In this document: positions 33,421 through 46,180 of the stretch, one piece after another
How positions within the stretch are numbered: the first letter of the stretch is position 1
How the letters are laid out: each line of letters starts with the position of its first letter
NCBI GenBank assembly: GCA_015680685.1
Contig: MNCI01013900.1
Location: 232,693 to 290,116 of the forward strand
Direction: 5' to 3'
DNA: 57,424 nucleotides
Origin: Gnetum montanum
Taxonomy: Eukaryota; Streptophyta; Gnetopsida; Gnetales; Gnetaceae
Position numbers and translations under genes: made by a program
The notes under the pieces: model-generated
Seen by the model: the letters and a program-made list of their open reading frames with translations, nothing else
The model's database searches: none
Told to the model about the DNA's origin: nothing

Positions 33421-34930
33421 CCAAGTTGTGAAAGTTTTTCTTATCTTCTAATCTAATTTGTGTAAATTTTGAAGTAATTTGGGAGTTGAATGAAAGCTAG
33501 AAAAATGGTGTGGACATGGAAATAATATTGGTAAGGCTTATTTAGAGGTTGGTAATTTTTGGGAAGAATAAGTGATATGTACAAGACTGACATAAGATGT
33601 TCATGAGAAGATGAATTAAGAATAATCATGCATTTGAATTTGGAGTTGTAGCTTAATGTTTTGGCATGTGAAGGTTATGCATAGACTAAATGTCTAAAAA
33701 TTATACAAGTGGATACTCCCCAAAGTAGGCTTAGACCCTTAATTTTTTTATATAACCATTCCATAGGATGTTCATAGGTAAATTAAATATTAATCGAGTT
33801 TATAGGTTACAATCACACAACAATTATCTTTAGAATCCTATAGTATGCTAAACAAAATTAGCAGGCAAAAAATTATATATGACAGTGAGGTGAATAATAG
33901 AATAAGAAATAATTATAGAGATACTAATGTGAGATGCTTTGCCATGTCCACAATAAGTTCTTGTGTCAAATGCGATTAACATGACCATCATGCCTATTTG
34001 TCTAGGTTTCAGACCAAGTCCATACCTTTACCTATGACATCACATTGTCTCATTTAGAGCTTACAATCATAAGGCTCTCACAACCATATTAAAACATCGC
34101 TACTAAACAAAAGAAAACAAGCAATCAATTTTTCATTAATTAATTATTTAAATTTTAAAATTTAAGGAAATTGAGTCATTCATTAGAGGTCTTTAAGCTT
34201 GGGTAATATGTCTATCCAGTCACATAATGAGACTAGTTCAAAACTTCTTTGAAATTCTTGAAAATAGCATTTCTTTAGGCATAAGTAACATGCCTTTCTA
34301 TTGGTATCCTAGGAATAATTTTTGTTTTTGTGAATTAAATAATGAATGCTTATGCTTTCCTTACTAGAGGACTACCTTTAAGCATGGGTAACATGTCTTT
34401 TTATTGACATGGCAAGATAACACTTATTTAAGAATATGCTTCCATCAAAGTTAAAACATGAGCAATTACATAAATACATGGAGTAGTAAGATCCATAGAG
34501 GAAGTACAAATAATCATCAAGTCTCCTTAGTGTCACATAATTTTCTATTCACTCTTGGTCATTTCTCTTTTTTCAAGGCATAAAGATTATGAGTTAATTT
34601 CAGTTTTAATGTGAGAGAAATGAACTACATTTATGATAAAGATCTTTTATTTATAGACACTATAGGAATGGATGCCATGATCTCATTGATTTATATAATT
34701 ACTTATCCAGGCATCTTGATAGTGTAGGATATGATCCAAATAATAAAGTTGGCATGTACATAAATGATAATCCTTATTAATGCAAAATGAAAAATTCAAA
34801 CAAAGAAGTTAAAGAAAGGAAAATTATAAAAGAAAATAAAAAATTATAAGAATTAGAAAATGTATTAATAATTGAGAAAATAAAAAGAAATTGTAAAACA
34901 AAAAGATGAAAAATAGGTCCTTATAGGATA
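33421..34930 (-). other. Spacer between integrase and the extra ORF of D
   Basis: No coding potential seen. Shares scattered similarity with 51350-52700 of G, including the stretch CTCCCCAAAG at 33717 and 51614. Contains three diverged copies of a motif like AAGCATGGGTAACATGTCTTT at about 34195, 34278 and 34377, which occurs once in G at about 52068. Confidence 0.5.
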
Positions 34931-35960
34931 TTAGATAATATGGGTATCTCCCCTACAACTATGTTTTAAGATAAAGATGCAAAAATAGAGTGGCCTTGAC
35001 CATTGGTTGAGGTGTTGTTAAAGGTTTTTACTACCTATAAATCCTTAAATGGTTTAACCTATTGTATGTTGACCAAAATTAGCTTATTAGGGTGGTAAAT
35101 TTATATGGCATCTAAATGGAAAGTAGAGGGGATAATGTAAGAGCCTTCCCACAATGTTTCAAATTTTATTCATTAGGGTACATGTGTGAAGTTCTAGTAA
35201 AGAACCTTATTTCTTAGTTTAAAACACACTATTTGTATTTTACTGTCATGAAGATATTTGGTATATGCCTTATGTACTTCATTCATAATAAGAGCTAATT
35301 GTTTATTTTTATCTAGCATGTTGAGGTTTATGAGGCATTATTTTTAAGCGAGATTAATTTTAAAATCAAGCTTGTATGTTGTTTTAAGTGTACATGACTC
35401 CTCTTAGATGGGAAGTTTGGGTAACTTTTTTTACATTAATTCATAAGGAGAGTATCCTACAGGGAGTTTCCAAGTGGAATTGTAGGATCATAGCACATCA
35501 TTAATTTTTATGCTCTAATCTCTTTTATGTATACTAATGATCCTAGTAAGAATCCATGTGATTTCCCTTTTCTTTATTTTTTCTTGAACATTTCCTTGGG
35601 GAGGAAAGAATTTTTTTAGTTTATGTTTTACCCCTAGGCTTCTCATTAGTTTCTTAAAAGTAGCACCTATGAAATGAGTTTCATTATTAGAAATAAGTAT
35701 CCTAGGTATACCAAACCTATTTACCATGTATCCTAGGTACACCAAACCTATTCACCGTACTTTTTAAAAAAATTTGACTATGATTGTGGATGTACAATCT
35801 ATTACTACTACAACCTTTGCCTACTTCATGTAATAGTTCACCATAACAATGATGTAGGATTTTTCATTTGACATGGGTATGTTAAAATCCATGAAATCAA
35901 TTATTCAACTATTGAAAGGTTCTTATGATTAGGTTCATTGTTGGGGATCCTCTAGCTTGG
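34931..35960 (-). pseudogene. Integrase of D
   Basis: The core is at 35745-35515: FGIPRILISNNETHF, then FFPPQGNVQEKIKKREI. As in C the second catalytic Asp is Asn. The C-terminal domain is decayed but aligns at nucleotide level with 52900-53050 of G. Confidence 0.75.
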
Positions 35961-37596
35961 CAGTCATTCCTCCATTACTTTAACATTGCTCATAGGAGTT
36001 GGTGAAGTGATTTGCATTTTAGAAGATTGTGGACCAAAAGTATCTTGTCATGAGGATTTTAATGGTCATTCTCCTTCTTGCATAGTAACCTTTATAAGAC
36101 TCTTCATAAGAATCTTGGAAAATTTTGTGTTGATCTTCATTAGCCACACATTGTTGCATGAAGCTATCTACATAAATCTTATAAAGGTTGCTCTCTAATT
36201 TCATTTAGTGCTTGACTTGATAAAGAAAGTATTACTCTTTTTTTTCTTGTCCCATTTAGTAGGAGCCTTCTACTTAGGTAGATATAAGAGGATGTTTCCA
36301 TGTTATGCTTGTGTTTCATTTGGTAGTGTCCTTATTACCTTTTCAAAAAGTAGCTGATTGGAAAACTAATTAGAAAGAGGCTTTTCATTAGCCTTGTTGT
36401 ACCATCAAAACCAACAAAAATTATTAGCCACAATATTCTTAATTCCCTTTTTATCAATCACTAGACACTATACGATATGAGGACTAATTTCTATTTTTTT
36501 CATTAGAAAACATATTACACTGTGATCTATGTGCATGAAAACTAGGTATCTAAGCACATAGTACCTGACTTTCTCTAAGGTATACATCACAACCATCAAT
36601 TATTTTTTTGTTATGGTGTAGTTCAATCACATCTTAAATACTTCTTCTTGCATACTGGATGAATTATGAATATTTTTTATCATCCAATTATGTAAGAAAT
36701 ACTCCCAAGGTAAAGTTTGATGTGAAATGATCTAGACCAATTTGGAACTTTTAGAGTTGGAGTTTCTACAACTTTTTGCTTTAGCAAACTGAATACATGA
36801 TCGTATTTTTTGATCCACTTAAATGGTACATCTTTCTTTGTTTGGTCCACTAGTGGTTTTGTAATTTTAAAGAAATTTTTAATGAACCTTCTATAGTAGC
36901 ATATATATCCATAGAACGATGTGATATATTTTATAGTTTGTGGACTTTGTGTTAGTTCTTAGATTACTTTTATGTTCTTTGGATTCACCTCTATACCCTT
37001 TTCTAAAATGTGGTACCAATGAATAATCCATTTCTGAATTATCAAATGACTTTTTACTAGTTGATCTTGAAACTTGTTTCAATATATCATTTAATAGATT
37101 CTCTAGACAATCCAATGCTTTCTTAAAATTAGATCCATAGTTGGAGAATTTATCCTTAAAACTTTAACACCATTGCTAATCTACTACTAAAATATTCTCA
37201 AGACAAGACGTTAGAAGATTGTATGCATATTACAAAGGCAAAAGGACATCTTATTATATGCAAAAGTTCTCCAAGGAATCATGACTGTTGTCTTGGCTTG
37301 GTCTTCTAGGGCTATTTGAATTTGATTGTAGCCATTGTACCCATTTAGAAAAATATAACACTATTAGCCTACAATAGTATCCAACACTTGGAACATGAAT
37401 GGTAATAAAAAGTGATCCTCGAATGTGGCCATGTTTAATAGCTGGAAGTTTATAATGAGTGGATTCACCTGCTTACTATTAGATGAATCTTGATTTAAAG
37501 AGCTTATCTACCTCCTTTTTGACTATCTATCTAAGTTTGGAAATTAATCTTCTTTGTGGCTATCTTTTGGACTTCATGATAGGATTTATGTACATC
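35961..37596 (-). pseudogene. RT and RNase H of D
   Basis: Collinear on the minus strand with 25480-26890 of C. Recognisable bits include GYNGYNQIQIAL and FCLCN at about 37350-37250. The RNase H to integrase tether survives weakly at about 36440. The start of RT is lost at the E insertion. Decay is stronger than in C. Confidence 0.7.
37592..37596. repeat. Probable target-site duplication of E, left copy
   Basis: ACATC here against AAATC at 43638-43642, four of five bases alike. Confidence 0.55.
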
Positions 37597-38622
37597 TTAA
37601 GGATCAAGAACTTAGAAGAAGATTTGAATAATTTCTAGCTAGTGAGACCTAATTCTTTCATAATAGATGTACGTGGTTCCCCAAATTAGGTACGTCCATA
37701 CTTAAAGAGTAGAATCCTTGCATACCTCCAAACGTTTTTCCTTAAAAATTGTGATTTCAAGGATATGACAACCTTTACAAATTCTTGAGCTCTACTAGAG
37801 GTGTTTTCTCTTAGAAACACATCCAATCCTTTAAGGTTCCAACAAGCTTAAAGGATGTCTTCCCTCAAGAAGCATGCCTAGTCCCTTAGGGCTTATAATA
37901 AGAGATAGAAAGATCAAGAAAGAAAATGAACTAAGCTTTTGATTCCTTGATTTTTGGCTCAACAATACAATAAACAACATAACAAATGATAAAGAAATTA
38001 AGTACAAAATTTCTTAAACATGTATACAATGATTGCTTATATTCATGAATAGTTCTTACACTTTCTCGATTAGGATCCCTTTCTTTTATAGCCTTGCTAT
38101 CTTCATTTATCCATTGGAATTTTTACAATAGTTAGAAATGGCTAGTTAAGACATCTTCTACAAGATTGAGATGTCTTATTATGTTTTCCATCTTGTAGGT
38201 GACATGTCTTCTCTAGTCTGAGATGTCTTGGCTTGAGGCAAGACATATTACTTTAGACATCTTGCACAAGAAATCTTTGCAAAATTTAAGAAATCTCCTA
38301 TATTGTGGAGACATCTTGCCTGAGACTAGAGCTTCTTATTAGAGACTTCTAAAAGTAGTGTGAGACATCTTGTAGTAGGATGAGATGTCTTATTAGTGTT
38401 GACAAGATGTCTTTTTTTGAAAATTGAGGCATCTTACATCCCCATGATTTCCTTCAAATTCTTGCATCTTATTGTTGGACTTTAGTATTCTAGTTTTTTA
38501 ATTCATTCTCTTGTCTTTTTCTCCTAAATATTCCATATTCACCTTCCTTAGACCTATAAGATCTCACAAGCACATTAACAAATTCTCCATTTTTCAAGGT
38601 TTTGGCATACTAAAGGCCAACA
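37597..38622 (-). repeat. 3' LTR of E
   Basis: About 1026 bp, collinear with 42632-43637. On the minus strand it begins TGTTGGCC. The TATA box is TATAAAA at 38090-38084. Upstream of it (38147-38440) are about ten AGACATCTT/AAGATGTCT words. Confidence 0.85.
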
Positions 38623-38637
38623 ATCTCCTCCTTTTTA
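38623..38637 (-). other. Polypurine tract of E
   Basis: Minus strand AAAAAGGAGGAGAT directly before the LTR, the classic copia form. Confidence 0.8.
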
Positions 38638-38699
38638 GTAATTTTCATAACTTGAATAATGAGTTAGCAAAAAAACAATCATATATACAATTTTTAATA

Positions 38700-40229
38700 T
38701 ATAAAATTAGTCATGCTTAGATAAAATAGTAAATTTTAGATGGTAGTAAGAATGGGAAAGAAGTATTGGTTAAAATTTAATAGTCATACATCCATTATCA
38801 ATTGTTTCTAGAACTAAAACAAATAAGGCACATCAAATGTTTGTCCAAACCTCTATCTATAACATGCATTCCATACACTTTATATCCTCATAATAGATGC
38901 TAGAACATGGAAATTGAAAATATTCATAAAATTGTTGATACTACATAATCACAACCATGTAATAATCATGTGGTCTCCATCAAGTATAAATGCATCATCA
39001 AATACAAAAAACTAAATACCAAAAAAATATAGACACTAAAGTTATGAATCATGTCATCAACCATTGTGATTAAGCATAAAAACTCTTCCCCTTTTTGGAT
39101 AGCACCAAAAAGAAGATCACCACTAGCCCATTAACCACTAACCTCAATGTCATTGTCTAAATTAGATTCATCATAGGTAGGCTTCTAGGTCTCTTCTTCA
39201 TCATCATTACTGTTGGTATTAGAGCGGGAGATCTATTGAATGTTATCATCCTCATCATTAGAAGACACTGCAATTGATGCTTGTCTAGGAAAAAGCTTCA
39301 TCTAGAAGTGGATGGATGGAGGAGGACTATCATGATACATAGCATACATGGAGGATGATGGAGTAGGTTAACATTGATGAGTTTTGGGAATAACTTGTTT
39401 CCACTATGCTACTACATCAAAAATGCTTTCCATGGCCTGCTACTTAAAAAACTATGATGCATCACCACTCTAAATTCATTTGAAAAGTCTTGCAGAAGAA
39501 TCCCCTTGCATAAATGTGTTTAGTGCAAGTTTCTTGATGTAAGAAATGGGCTCTCCCTAGGCATGTGTTGGTGCTCCTACTCCTACTAGTTCTCCTAAAT
39601 TTGATACATTTCCTCATTCATAGGCTCAAGATGGCCTAGTTATTGTAGAGTTTCTAGTAGGTTCTAGCTCTCCTTCACTTTTTGTCTAATGAGGAGTCTC
39701 AATCTCCTCAAACTAAAGATGACCTGGAGGAGGTGGAAGACCTATTGAATTCATTTGCTTATGAGGGTAAGAGAGATTTCTCCCAATCTTTCCCATGGTT
39801 TTGGTAATGGATCATAAGTTTTTCTTCAAGGAAGACCCCTACCTGAGTACTTATTGATCTGAATCTTCTAGCCTTAGCTAGTACTTGTGATGATGAAGAT
39901 CTCTTTGGTTCTTACTTTTTGTGTACTTGTGAGGATGAAGGAATTGTAGATTTTGTAAGAATGGTACTCCTCTTCTTAAAGTACTTAGCAAGAATCCTCT
40001 TCTCTTGCAAAATGGAAAGGTTTGGAATTAGAATACCTACCTAGCTTATAATTAGGTTGATGACAATAGGATTCTCATAGATGCATTTCCAATATACATT
40101 CCTAACATATCCTTGTTCTGAGAATCTATGGATTGGAATTTTTGAGCTACATTTTCTTATTGATGCTCCTTTAGTGCCTTTGGATTTGTGTGGTGGTAGT
40201 CTTGAAGTTCCTATATTTTTGTGAGCCAT
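38700..40229 (-). pseudogene. Extra ORF of E
   Basis: ATG at 40229-40227 (MAHKNIGTSRLPPHKSK), about 110 bp after the internal TATA box. The first 60 codons are open and rich in Lys, Ser and Arg. Further on, in broken frame, come stretches rich in Ser and Lys (about 39950-39780) and an acidic Asp/Glu/Ser stretch (about 39260-39130). I do not recognise the protein and see no clear similarity to the extra ORFs of B, C and D beyond a basic leader. Some copia lineages (SIRE/Maximus) carry an ORF in this place. The far end is uncertain. Confidence 0.5.
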
Positions 40230-40341
40230 GAAAACCAAGTTAAAAAAAAAGTGTAGCTATAGTGGAAAGGAAGCCTTGGGTATCTAGGGAAGGACATATT
40301 TTGCTTGAGATGTGATGGGAAGTAAAACATGAATAAGTAGC

Positions 40342-40515
40342 TTTATATAGAAAGACATCTTTGGTAGGGTTTATGGGTGTGCATGACACTTCTTCAAAGA
40401 AAATGAGACATCTTGCTTGAATTGGGGTAAAACAGTTAAGATGTCTTGTCCTTGGCTAAGACATCTTAGTGGAGAAATCTTGGTAGATACATCTCTAGGG
40501 AGACGTCTTATCTAG
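40342..40515 (-). promoter_or_regulatory. Internal promoter of E ahead of the extra ORF
   Basis: Minus-strand TATATAAA at 40349-40342, with AAGATGTCT/AGACATCTT words upstream (about 40353, 40410, 40438, 40468, 40503). This is the same word and order (array, then TATA box) as in the E LTRs, but the sequence is about 2.2 kb inside the element. Confidence 0.6.
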
Positions 40516-40559
40516 ACATGAATGTTTTACTTAAGGCTCTTGAGACACAAAATATGGAT

Positions 40560-40990
40560 TGGTAAAAATGAATGTGTAACACTAGAAGGTCTTGAATGAT
40601 GATGTCAAGGATGATTAATTTATTATAAATAAGAAAAGCCAAAAAAGTGATACATGCCTTATTTATTCTTTTTTAAATTCATAAGCTCAAAAAATTAAAA
40701 TGATAATATACATAAAACTAGTGGTGCAACTTAGAAATATTTACAGTTATAGTCATACTTACCAATACTTACCTTGCTTTTTCTAGGCAATTGCTCTCTT
40801 AAGTAAGTTTATAGTGAGGTCCTCCTTTTTAGAGTTCCTCTCTTGTTGTCACTAGATGTCTATCTCTTTTACCATCAAGATTCTTGTTTATATCCTTTTC
40901 CATATTCAAGATAGCTATTTTAGCATTGTGTCTTGTATCTCCACTCTTGTAGTAAATTAAAATATGTTCAATCATTTCTTTCTTATGCTT
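40560..40990 (-). other. Region of E between gag and the internal promoter
   Basis: Decayed continuation of the gag region, with short Lys-rich readings in broken frames. This is where pol should follow. No protease, integrase or RT motif found. Confidence 0.4.
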
Positions 40991-42577
40991 CTTAGGTTTG
41001 CAAACCTATTTATTCTATAAGACATGATTTCTACTCTTATTTTGATAAGACCAAGTGATTAAGTTATAAGGCTTGAATTGTATATAATAATGTGATTATA
41101 AATGTCCAAATTTACCATAGTAATAGCACATAGTGTTTCTTATTCACGCGTGTTGTTTAAACATGTGTGTGTACCTCCATTTTGGTGAAATGCTTATGGA
41201 TGTATCACCATGAGAATCATTTTCCATTTCTCTTTTTTTGTTATGATCTCTTTCTTGTCTTTCATAACTTGTAGCATCTCTTTATGTTCAATAAGCTCTT
41301 CATTGTTGGGCCTTACTCTTCTTTTTCCTTGCTTATCTACTCTTAAGATAGGATTAGTTTTTGAACCTTAGCATTTAGATATGAGTTCTTCCTTTTAATA
41401 GTGGAGCATTTAGTATTAAGTTTAGTTATTTCTACTTTCTTGCTATGTAAAGTATTTTTTGTTTTTATACATAATTTTTTAAAAGAAAGCATTTCATTAG
41501 ACAACATGTAATACCTTTTATCAATTATACATTTAGGTTCTTCCAATGCCTTCTTAGGATATTCACATGCAAGAGCCATATAGATAAGATGAGAGTTTGT
41601 TGATGGATCTTCAGTTTTGCTAGTTGGTATAGAAATTTGTGGTCTTCTTTTCCTCTTGAATGGACTTCTTCTTTAGTAACCTACTAGCACAAGGATATTT
41701 AGAGTCAACATGGCCTTTTCCACCACATATCCAACAATCTATATAAGAGATATCAAGATTTGAATTTCTAATTTTCTTACCTCTTTCTTTGCCCTTGTTA
41801 TTCAATTAGTTAAAGCTTTTTTCTTGGTAAAAACATTTTTAATCTTCTTATTATAAGAGCTAGTTTATCATCACTATTTTCATCACAATTAGAGATCTAC
41901 TTTTTCTTTGAAGAACACTTAAGTGTTATGGGATTTTCCTTAATAGCACATTCAGTAACGAGATTCATCTTATATGCTACAAGTGCACTTTGTAATTTTT
42001 CAAATTTGAATATTGAGAAGTCTATAATTTCTTTCATTGTAGTGATTTTATGTCTAAATTTAGGGAGTAAAGTTCTTATCATTTTAATGATGACTTTAGT
42101 TTCAGGTAAATCTTTTCCTATTCCTCTAATAGCTACCACTATATCATTTACTCTAGAAAAATAATCTTTGATTCTTTCACCTTCCTTCATTTTCAACTTG
42201 TTATATTTAGATTACAAGACTAGGAGTTTAGATTATTTCACAATTGAGGTTCCCTTTTAGGTGGCTTCTAAAACTTTTTAAATTTCCTTGACAATTTTAC
42301 ATCTATCTATTCTATTAAATTCAAGTTTAGGGAGAGCATAGTAGAGATAGTACATAGCCTTTGAATCAAACATAACTTTATTTTTGTCCTTGTCAGATCA
42401 CTTACCTTGTAGTAGTGTAGTGCTTGTTGAGTTATCAATGGAATGAGTATATTCTTCCATGATGGACTGCCATACCTCAAATTCCATGAATTCAAAGAAT
42501 CCTTGCATCCGTACTTTCTAGTATATGAAGTTGATCTAATCAAACATTAGTGGCTTGTTGTAAGATGTTCCCTCCAT
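40991..42577 (-). pseudogene. gag: gag of E (copia type)
   Basis: ATG at 42577-42575, leader MEGTSYNKPLMFD, the usual start of copia gags. The segment 42196-41897 (KMKEGERIKDYFSRVNDIV, later LLPKFRHKI) matches the UBN2-type gag domain. A zinc knuckle CWICGGKGHVDSKYPC (C-x2-C-x4-H-x4-C) lies at about 41735-41690. A coiled-coil-like Lys/Leu stretch follows at 41579-41343. A second, decayed knuckle (YYYGKFGHL) is near 41120. The double knuckle is like the SIRE/Maximus lineage. Frameshifts between the segments. Confidence 0.8.
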
Positions 42578-42617
42578 AGTCTACTCCCAAGTTGTTATGC
42601 TTAATCTAGGAGTACCT

Positions 42618-42630
42618 TGCTCTGATACTA
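42618..42630 (-). other. Primer-binding site of E (tRNA-iMet-like)
   Basis: Minus strand TAGTATCAGAGCA beside the 5' LTR, one base from the usual TGGTATCAGAGC. Confidence 0.8.
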
Positions 42631-42631
42631 T

Positions 42632-43637
42632 TGGAGGATCGAGAACTTAGAAGGGGAGTTGAATAAGTTCTAACCAGTGAGACCCAATTCTTACATAACA
42701 GATGTATGTGGTTCCCAAACCTGGGCACATCCACACTCAAAGTGTAGAATCCTTGCACACCTCTAGACTTTATTTCTTTAAAATGTGATTTCAAGGATAC
42801 CACAACCTTTATAAAGTCTTGAGATCTACTAGAGATGCTTTCTATCAGAAACACACCCAACCCCTCAAGGTTCCAACAAGCACAAAGAATATCTTTCCGC
42901 AAGAAGAACACCCAACCCCTTAGGGCTTATAATAAGAAATAAAAACATCATGGAAGAAAATAAACTAAGCTTTTGATTGCTTAATTTTTGGCTCAACAAT
43001 ACAATAAAAAACATAACAAATGATGTAAAAAAATTCTCAAACATGCATACAATGATTGCTTATTTTCATGAATAGTGCTTGTACTTTTCAAATTTTAATT
43101 CCTTTCTTTTATAGTCTTGTTATCTCCATTTTTCTATTGGGATTTGTACAATAGCTATAAATCACTAGTTGAGACATCTTCTATAAGTCCAAGATGACTT
43201 ATTGTGTTTTCCATCTTGCAGGTGAGACATCTTCTCTAGCCTAAGACATCTTGGGTGAGAATCTTGGCTTGAGTTAAGATGTCTTACCTAAGACATCTTG
43301 CATAAGATGTCTTGGCAAAACTTGAGATGTCTCATATTTGCTAGAGACTTCTTACTTGAGACTAGAGCTTCTCAACAGAGACATCTTGCAGCAATGTCGA
43401 ACATCTTGTCATTGCTGACAAGATGTCTTTTTTGGCAATTGAGACATCTTACATCCTTGTAATTTTCTCTAAATCCTTGCATGTTCTTATTGGACTTTAG
43501 TATTCTAGTTTGTTAATTCATGCTCTTTTCTTGATCTCCTTAATAGTTTATATTTACCTTCCTTAGATCTACAATATCTCATAAGCATACTAACAAATTT
43601 TTCATTTTTCAAGGTTTTGGCATACCAAAAGATCAAA
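42632..43637 (-). repeat. 5' LTR of E
   Basis: About 1006 bp. The AGACATCTT array is at about 43172-43450. The right end is placed by alignment with the 3' copy, whose end is fixed by the polypurine tract. Confidence 0.85.
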
Positions 43638-43642
43638 AAATC

Positions 43643-46044
43643 TTGTGAGGCTTGTGCTTGAAACAAATTGAGTTGCCATCCACTTGTAGATTTACTGTTC
43701 TTCTGGTATTTTTTTGTTATGGCTATAGATGGGTTTTTCCTTACATTGGTGGAGTAGGTAGTAAAGGATTTAACATTTGAGGTTAAGAGTATTACAAAGG
43801 ATGAGGAGCATAGGAGGAAGAAGATTATACTTGTGGAATGGTAGATTTATGGTACTCTATAGGATAATAATCATAAGCAAAAACATGAGTGGTAGAGTTG
43901 CTTGAAGATATAGGTTGTTGAACATAATATTTGTAAGAATTAGGTTACCTATAGAGATATTGCTACCTTGGTGGTAGCATCCCCCACAATTGTGGGTCTT
44001 GCTACTATTGGTAATACTCTTGAGGTTGAGGTGGATTTCCACTTAGATAATACTATTGTTGGTGATAAGGTTGCTTGTGGTTATCTTAAGGATGAGAAAA
44101 TGTCCTTGGGACTTGCATCTTGATAAAATTTAGATTTAATGCATAAGAGCTAGACTCTTGTAAGGATGACATTATTGGACAATAGCTTTTTGAATGTTTG
44201 TATTGGAAAATGTCATAGCCATCACCATTGGATTTGAAGTTTTCAACCTCCTCTATTACCATTGCCTTTCCTTTATGAAAATAGTAGTCCTTTCTTGTAT
44301 CTTTTTTTTTTTTCCTTTTTTCCTTGTCATTGGATCCTCCTTATTCTAATTTCTCCTCCATAATCTTTAGTACTGTTTGGAACTTTTTATTAATGAAGTT
44401 CCATATTTTAATAACTTTTTTTGAAGTTTTATTAATTTATTTTTCAATAGGCAAGGTCTTTCTTTATACTATCTCATCTAATTATCCTCCTTAGTTAGGT
44501 TTACAAAGATGTACCTCTTTATTGCAAATTAAGGGATCCCTATTATATCCTCTACACTCTCTTTTTTGTTTTAGTTCATCTTGTTATTTTGCAGGTTAAT
44601 TAATGAGCCTTTGAATTCAATGGAATCTCATGTTAGATAATCTTCCTTGGACAATAATACCAAGAGTTTTCTTATATTCTTGAGTCCATCTATGATGTGG
44701 TGCAACTATTATATTTAAGAAAAGCCATGATCTAGGCATCTATGCAGTAGAGAGGAGTATGTATCCAAGACTGCATTAAGGGACTCATGATTTTCTTACT
44801 TCTATCATTGGGTCTACTTCCTCAAATTTTATACCCTAGAATATGTTTGACATTTTTCATTAAATAACTTTAACATTGTATTTCATCTCTTGATAGATTT
44901 CACTTTCAAGGACTTGTACTAACTTTTATCTTCTTTGATGAGTGTTCTTGAAAAAAAATCATATTTTGTCATTTATTTTTAATATTACGCAAAGCATACA
45001 CATCATGGAAGGCTTATAAGTGATGTTGCAGGTCTACATTGTCACCTTCTTCAAACTTTAGAATGTTTTTTATATCTAATATTTTGATTATACTATTTTG
45101 TTGATGTTTTTTTAGAATGTAAACTATTTCTTAGTTGTTTATCATACTTCTTATGATAAGCAATGGTTCATTAGAGTCATTATGATCCCTATCATGATCA
45201 TTTTTTCCCTGATGTTGCTTGTTATGCCTTCGTACATGGCAGTTCCCTTCTTTTAGGTCTTGTCTACCTTTCATGCACCCATCTTTGTGATGGTCCCTTT
45301 TGCTATCTCCAACTTATCTATGATTATTTCTCCTCCTATCTTGGCCATGCTTACCCTCATTAGATCTTGATGATGAGGATGAAGAAGATGAAGGTAAAGA
45401 ACTAGGAGATTTATATTGGCTTGCTCTCCTCTATAACCTCTTTGGTGTTCTCTTAGTTATTTGTTGAAAAATATTAGCCTTAAGATCCCTCATGTTTTAG
45501 GTTTTGTTCTCTTCTTACCTTGGTTGTTTGTCAAGGTTAAATATAGCCATGGATGGTTCATTTCATTTCTACTAAGGGGTGAAATATTTTGGTGTTAAGA
45601 TTTGCTAGATGGATAATCAATATTCTCCTTATCTAAATATATTATTAAGTGAATAGGAGCTCCCTTTCCTATGGAAACATCATAGCAAGGTTTCATGAAT
45701 CTATCTTTATAAATTTAGGTCTTTATAAGTTGGTAATCCCTAGAGGTTTCATTAGCTATTTTATAGTCTAGAATTACTACTTCAAGCCCTAGTTTTATTA
45801 ATGCTGCCTAGGGAATTGATGGCACTGCATGATCAAGACATAATACTATGTTGCCTTCTAGGTTTCTACATTTTAGTAGTTCATCTTAGTGGAGAATAGT
45901 GGTGAAATCTAGATAATATGAATCCAGATGTTGATAGATAAATTTTATCTATTGTGGAATCTTATTTTGGTTCTTTATGGTTTTATCATATGCTCTTATG
46001 AAGTCATTGGGAGATGGGGAATCTACCTTATGAGAAGAAGACAT
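43643..46044 (-). pseudogene. gag: gag of D, with remains of the protease region
   Basis: ATG at 46044-46042 (MSSSHKVDSPS). The N-terminal HQDEQL-like stretch survives as DELLKCRNLEGNIVL. The stretches at 45200-45450, 44650-44300 and 43860-44060 align with the Ser/Pro region, the MDGLR region and the His-rich tail of the G and C gags. Frames are heavily broken. The protease region that should lie at 43640-43850 is short and not recognisable. Confidence 0.7.
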
Positions 46045-46151
46045 CTTTTAGTTTGCAAGTATGCCTTAGAATAAAATAATATTATTTTTAGATGATAAAT
46101 CTTGTTAAGCTTGGACAATGATCCTTAAATAATCCTATCTATTTAAAACAA

Positions 46152-46180
46152 TAGCATCAAGTCCTCGATAATGATGTTAA
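46152..46180 (-). other. Primer-binding site of D (decayed tRNA-Asp-like)
   Basis: Minus strand TTAACATCATTATCGAGGAC, similar to the site of A (TTAGCACCGTTGTTGGGGAC). Confidence 0.55.

Larger units (their letters stand above)
37597..43637 (-). mobile_element. E: Ty1/copia-type element with gag and an extra ORF but no pol
   Basis: About 6.0 kb with LTRs at 42632-43637 (5') and 37597-38622 (3'), a tRNA-iMet-like primer site, a copia-style polypurine tract and a near-perfect 5-bp duplication. The gag is copia type with a zinc knuckle. I see no protease, integrase or RT. The second half holds another ORF with its own promoter-like region. It lies in the RT of D. Confidence 0.8.
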
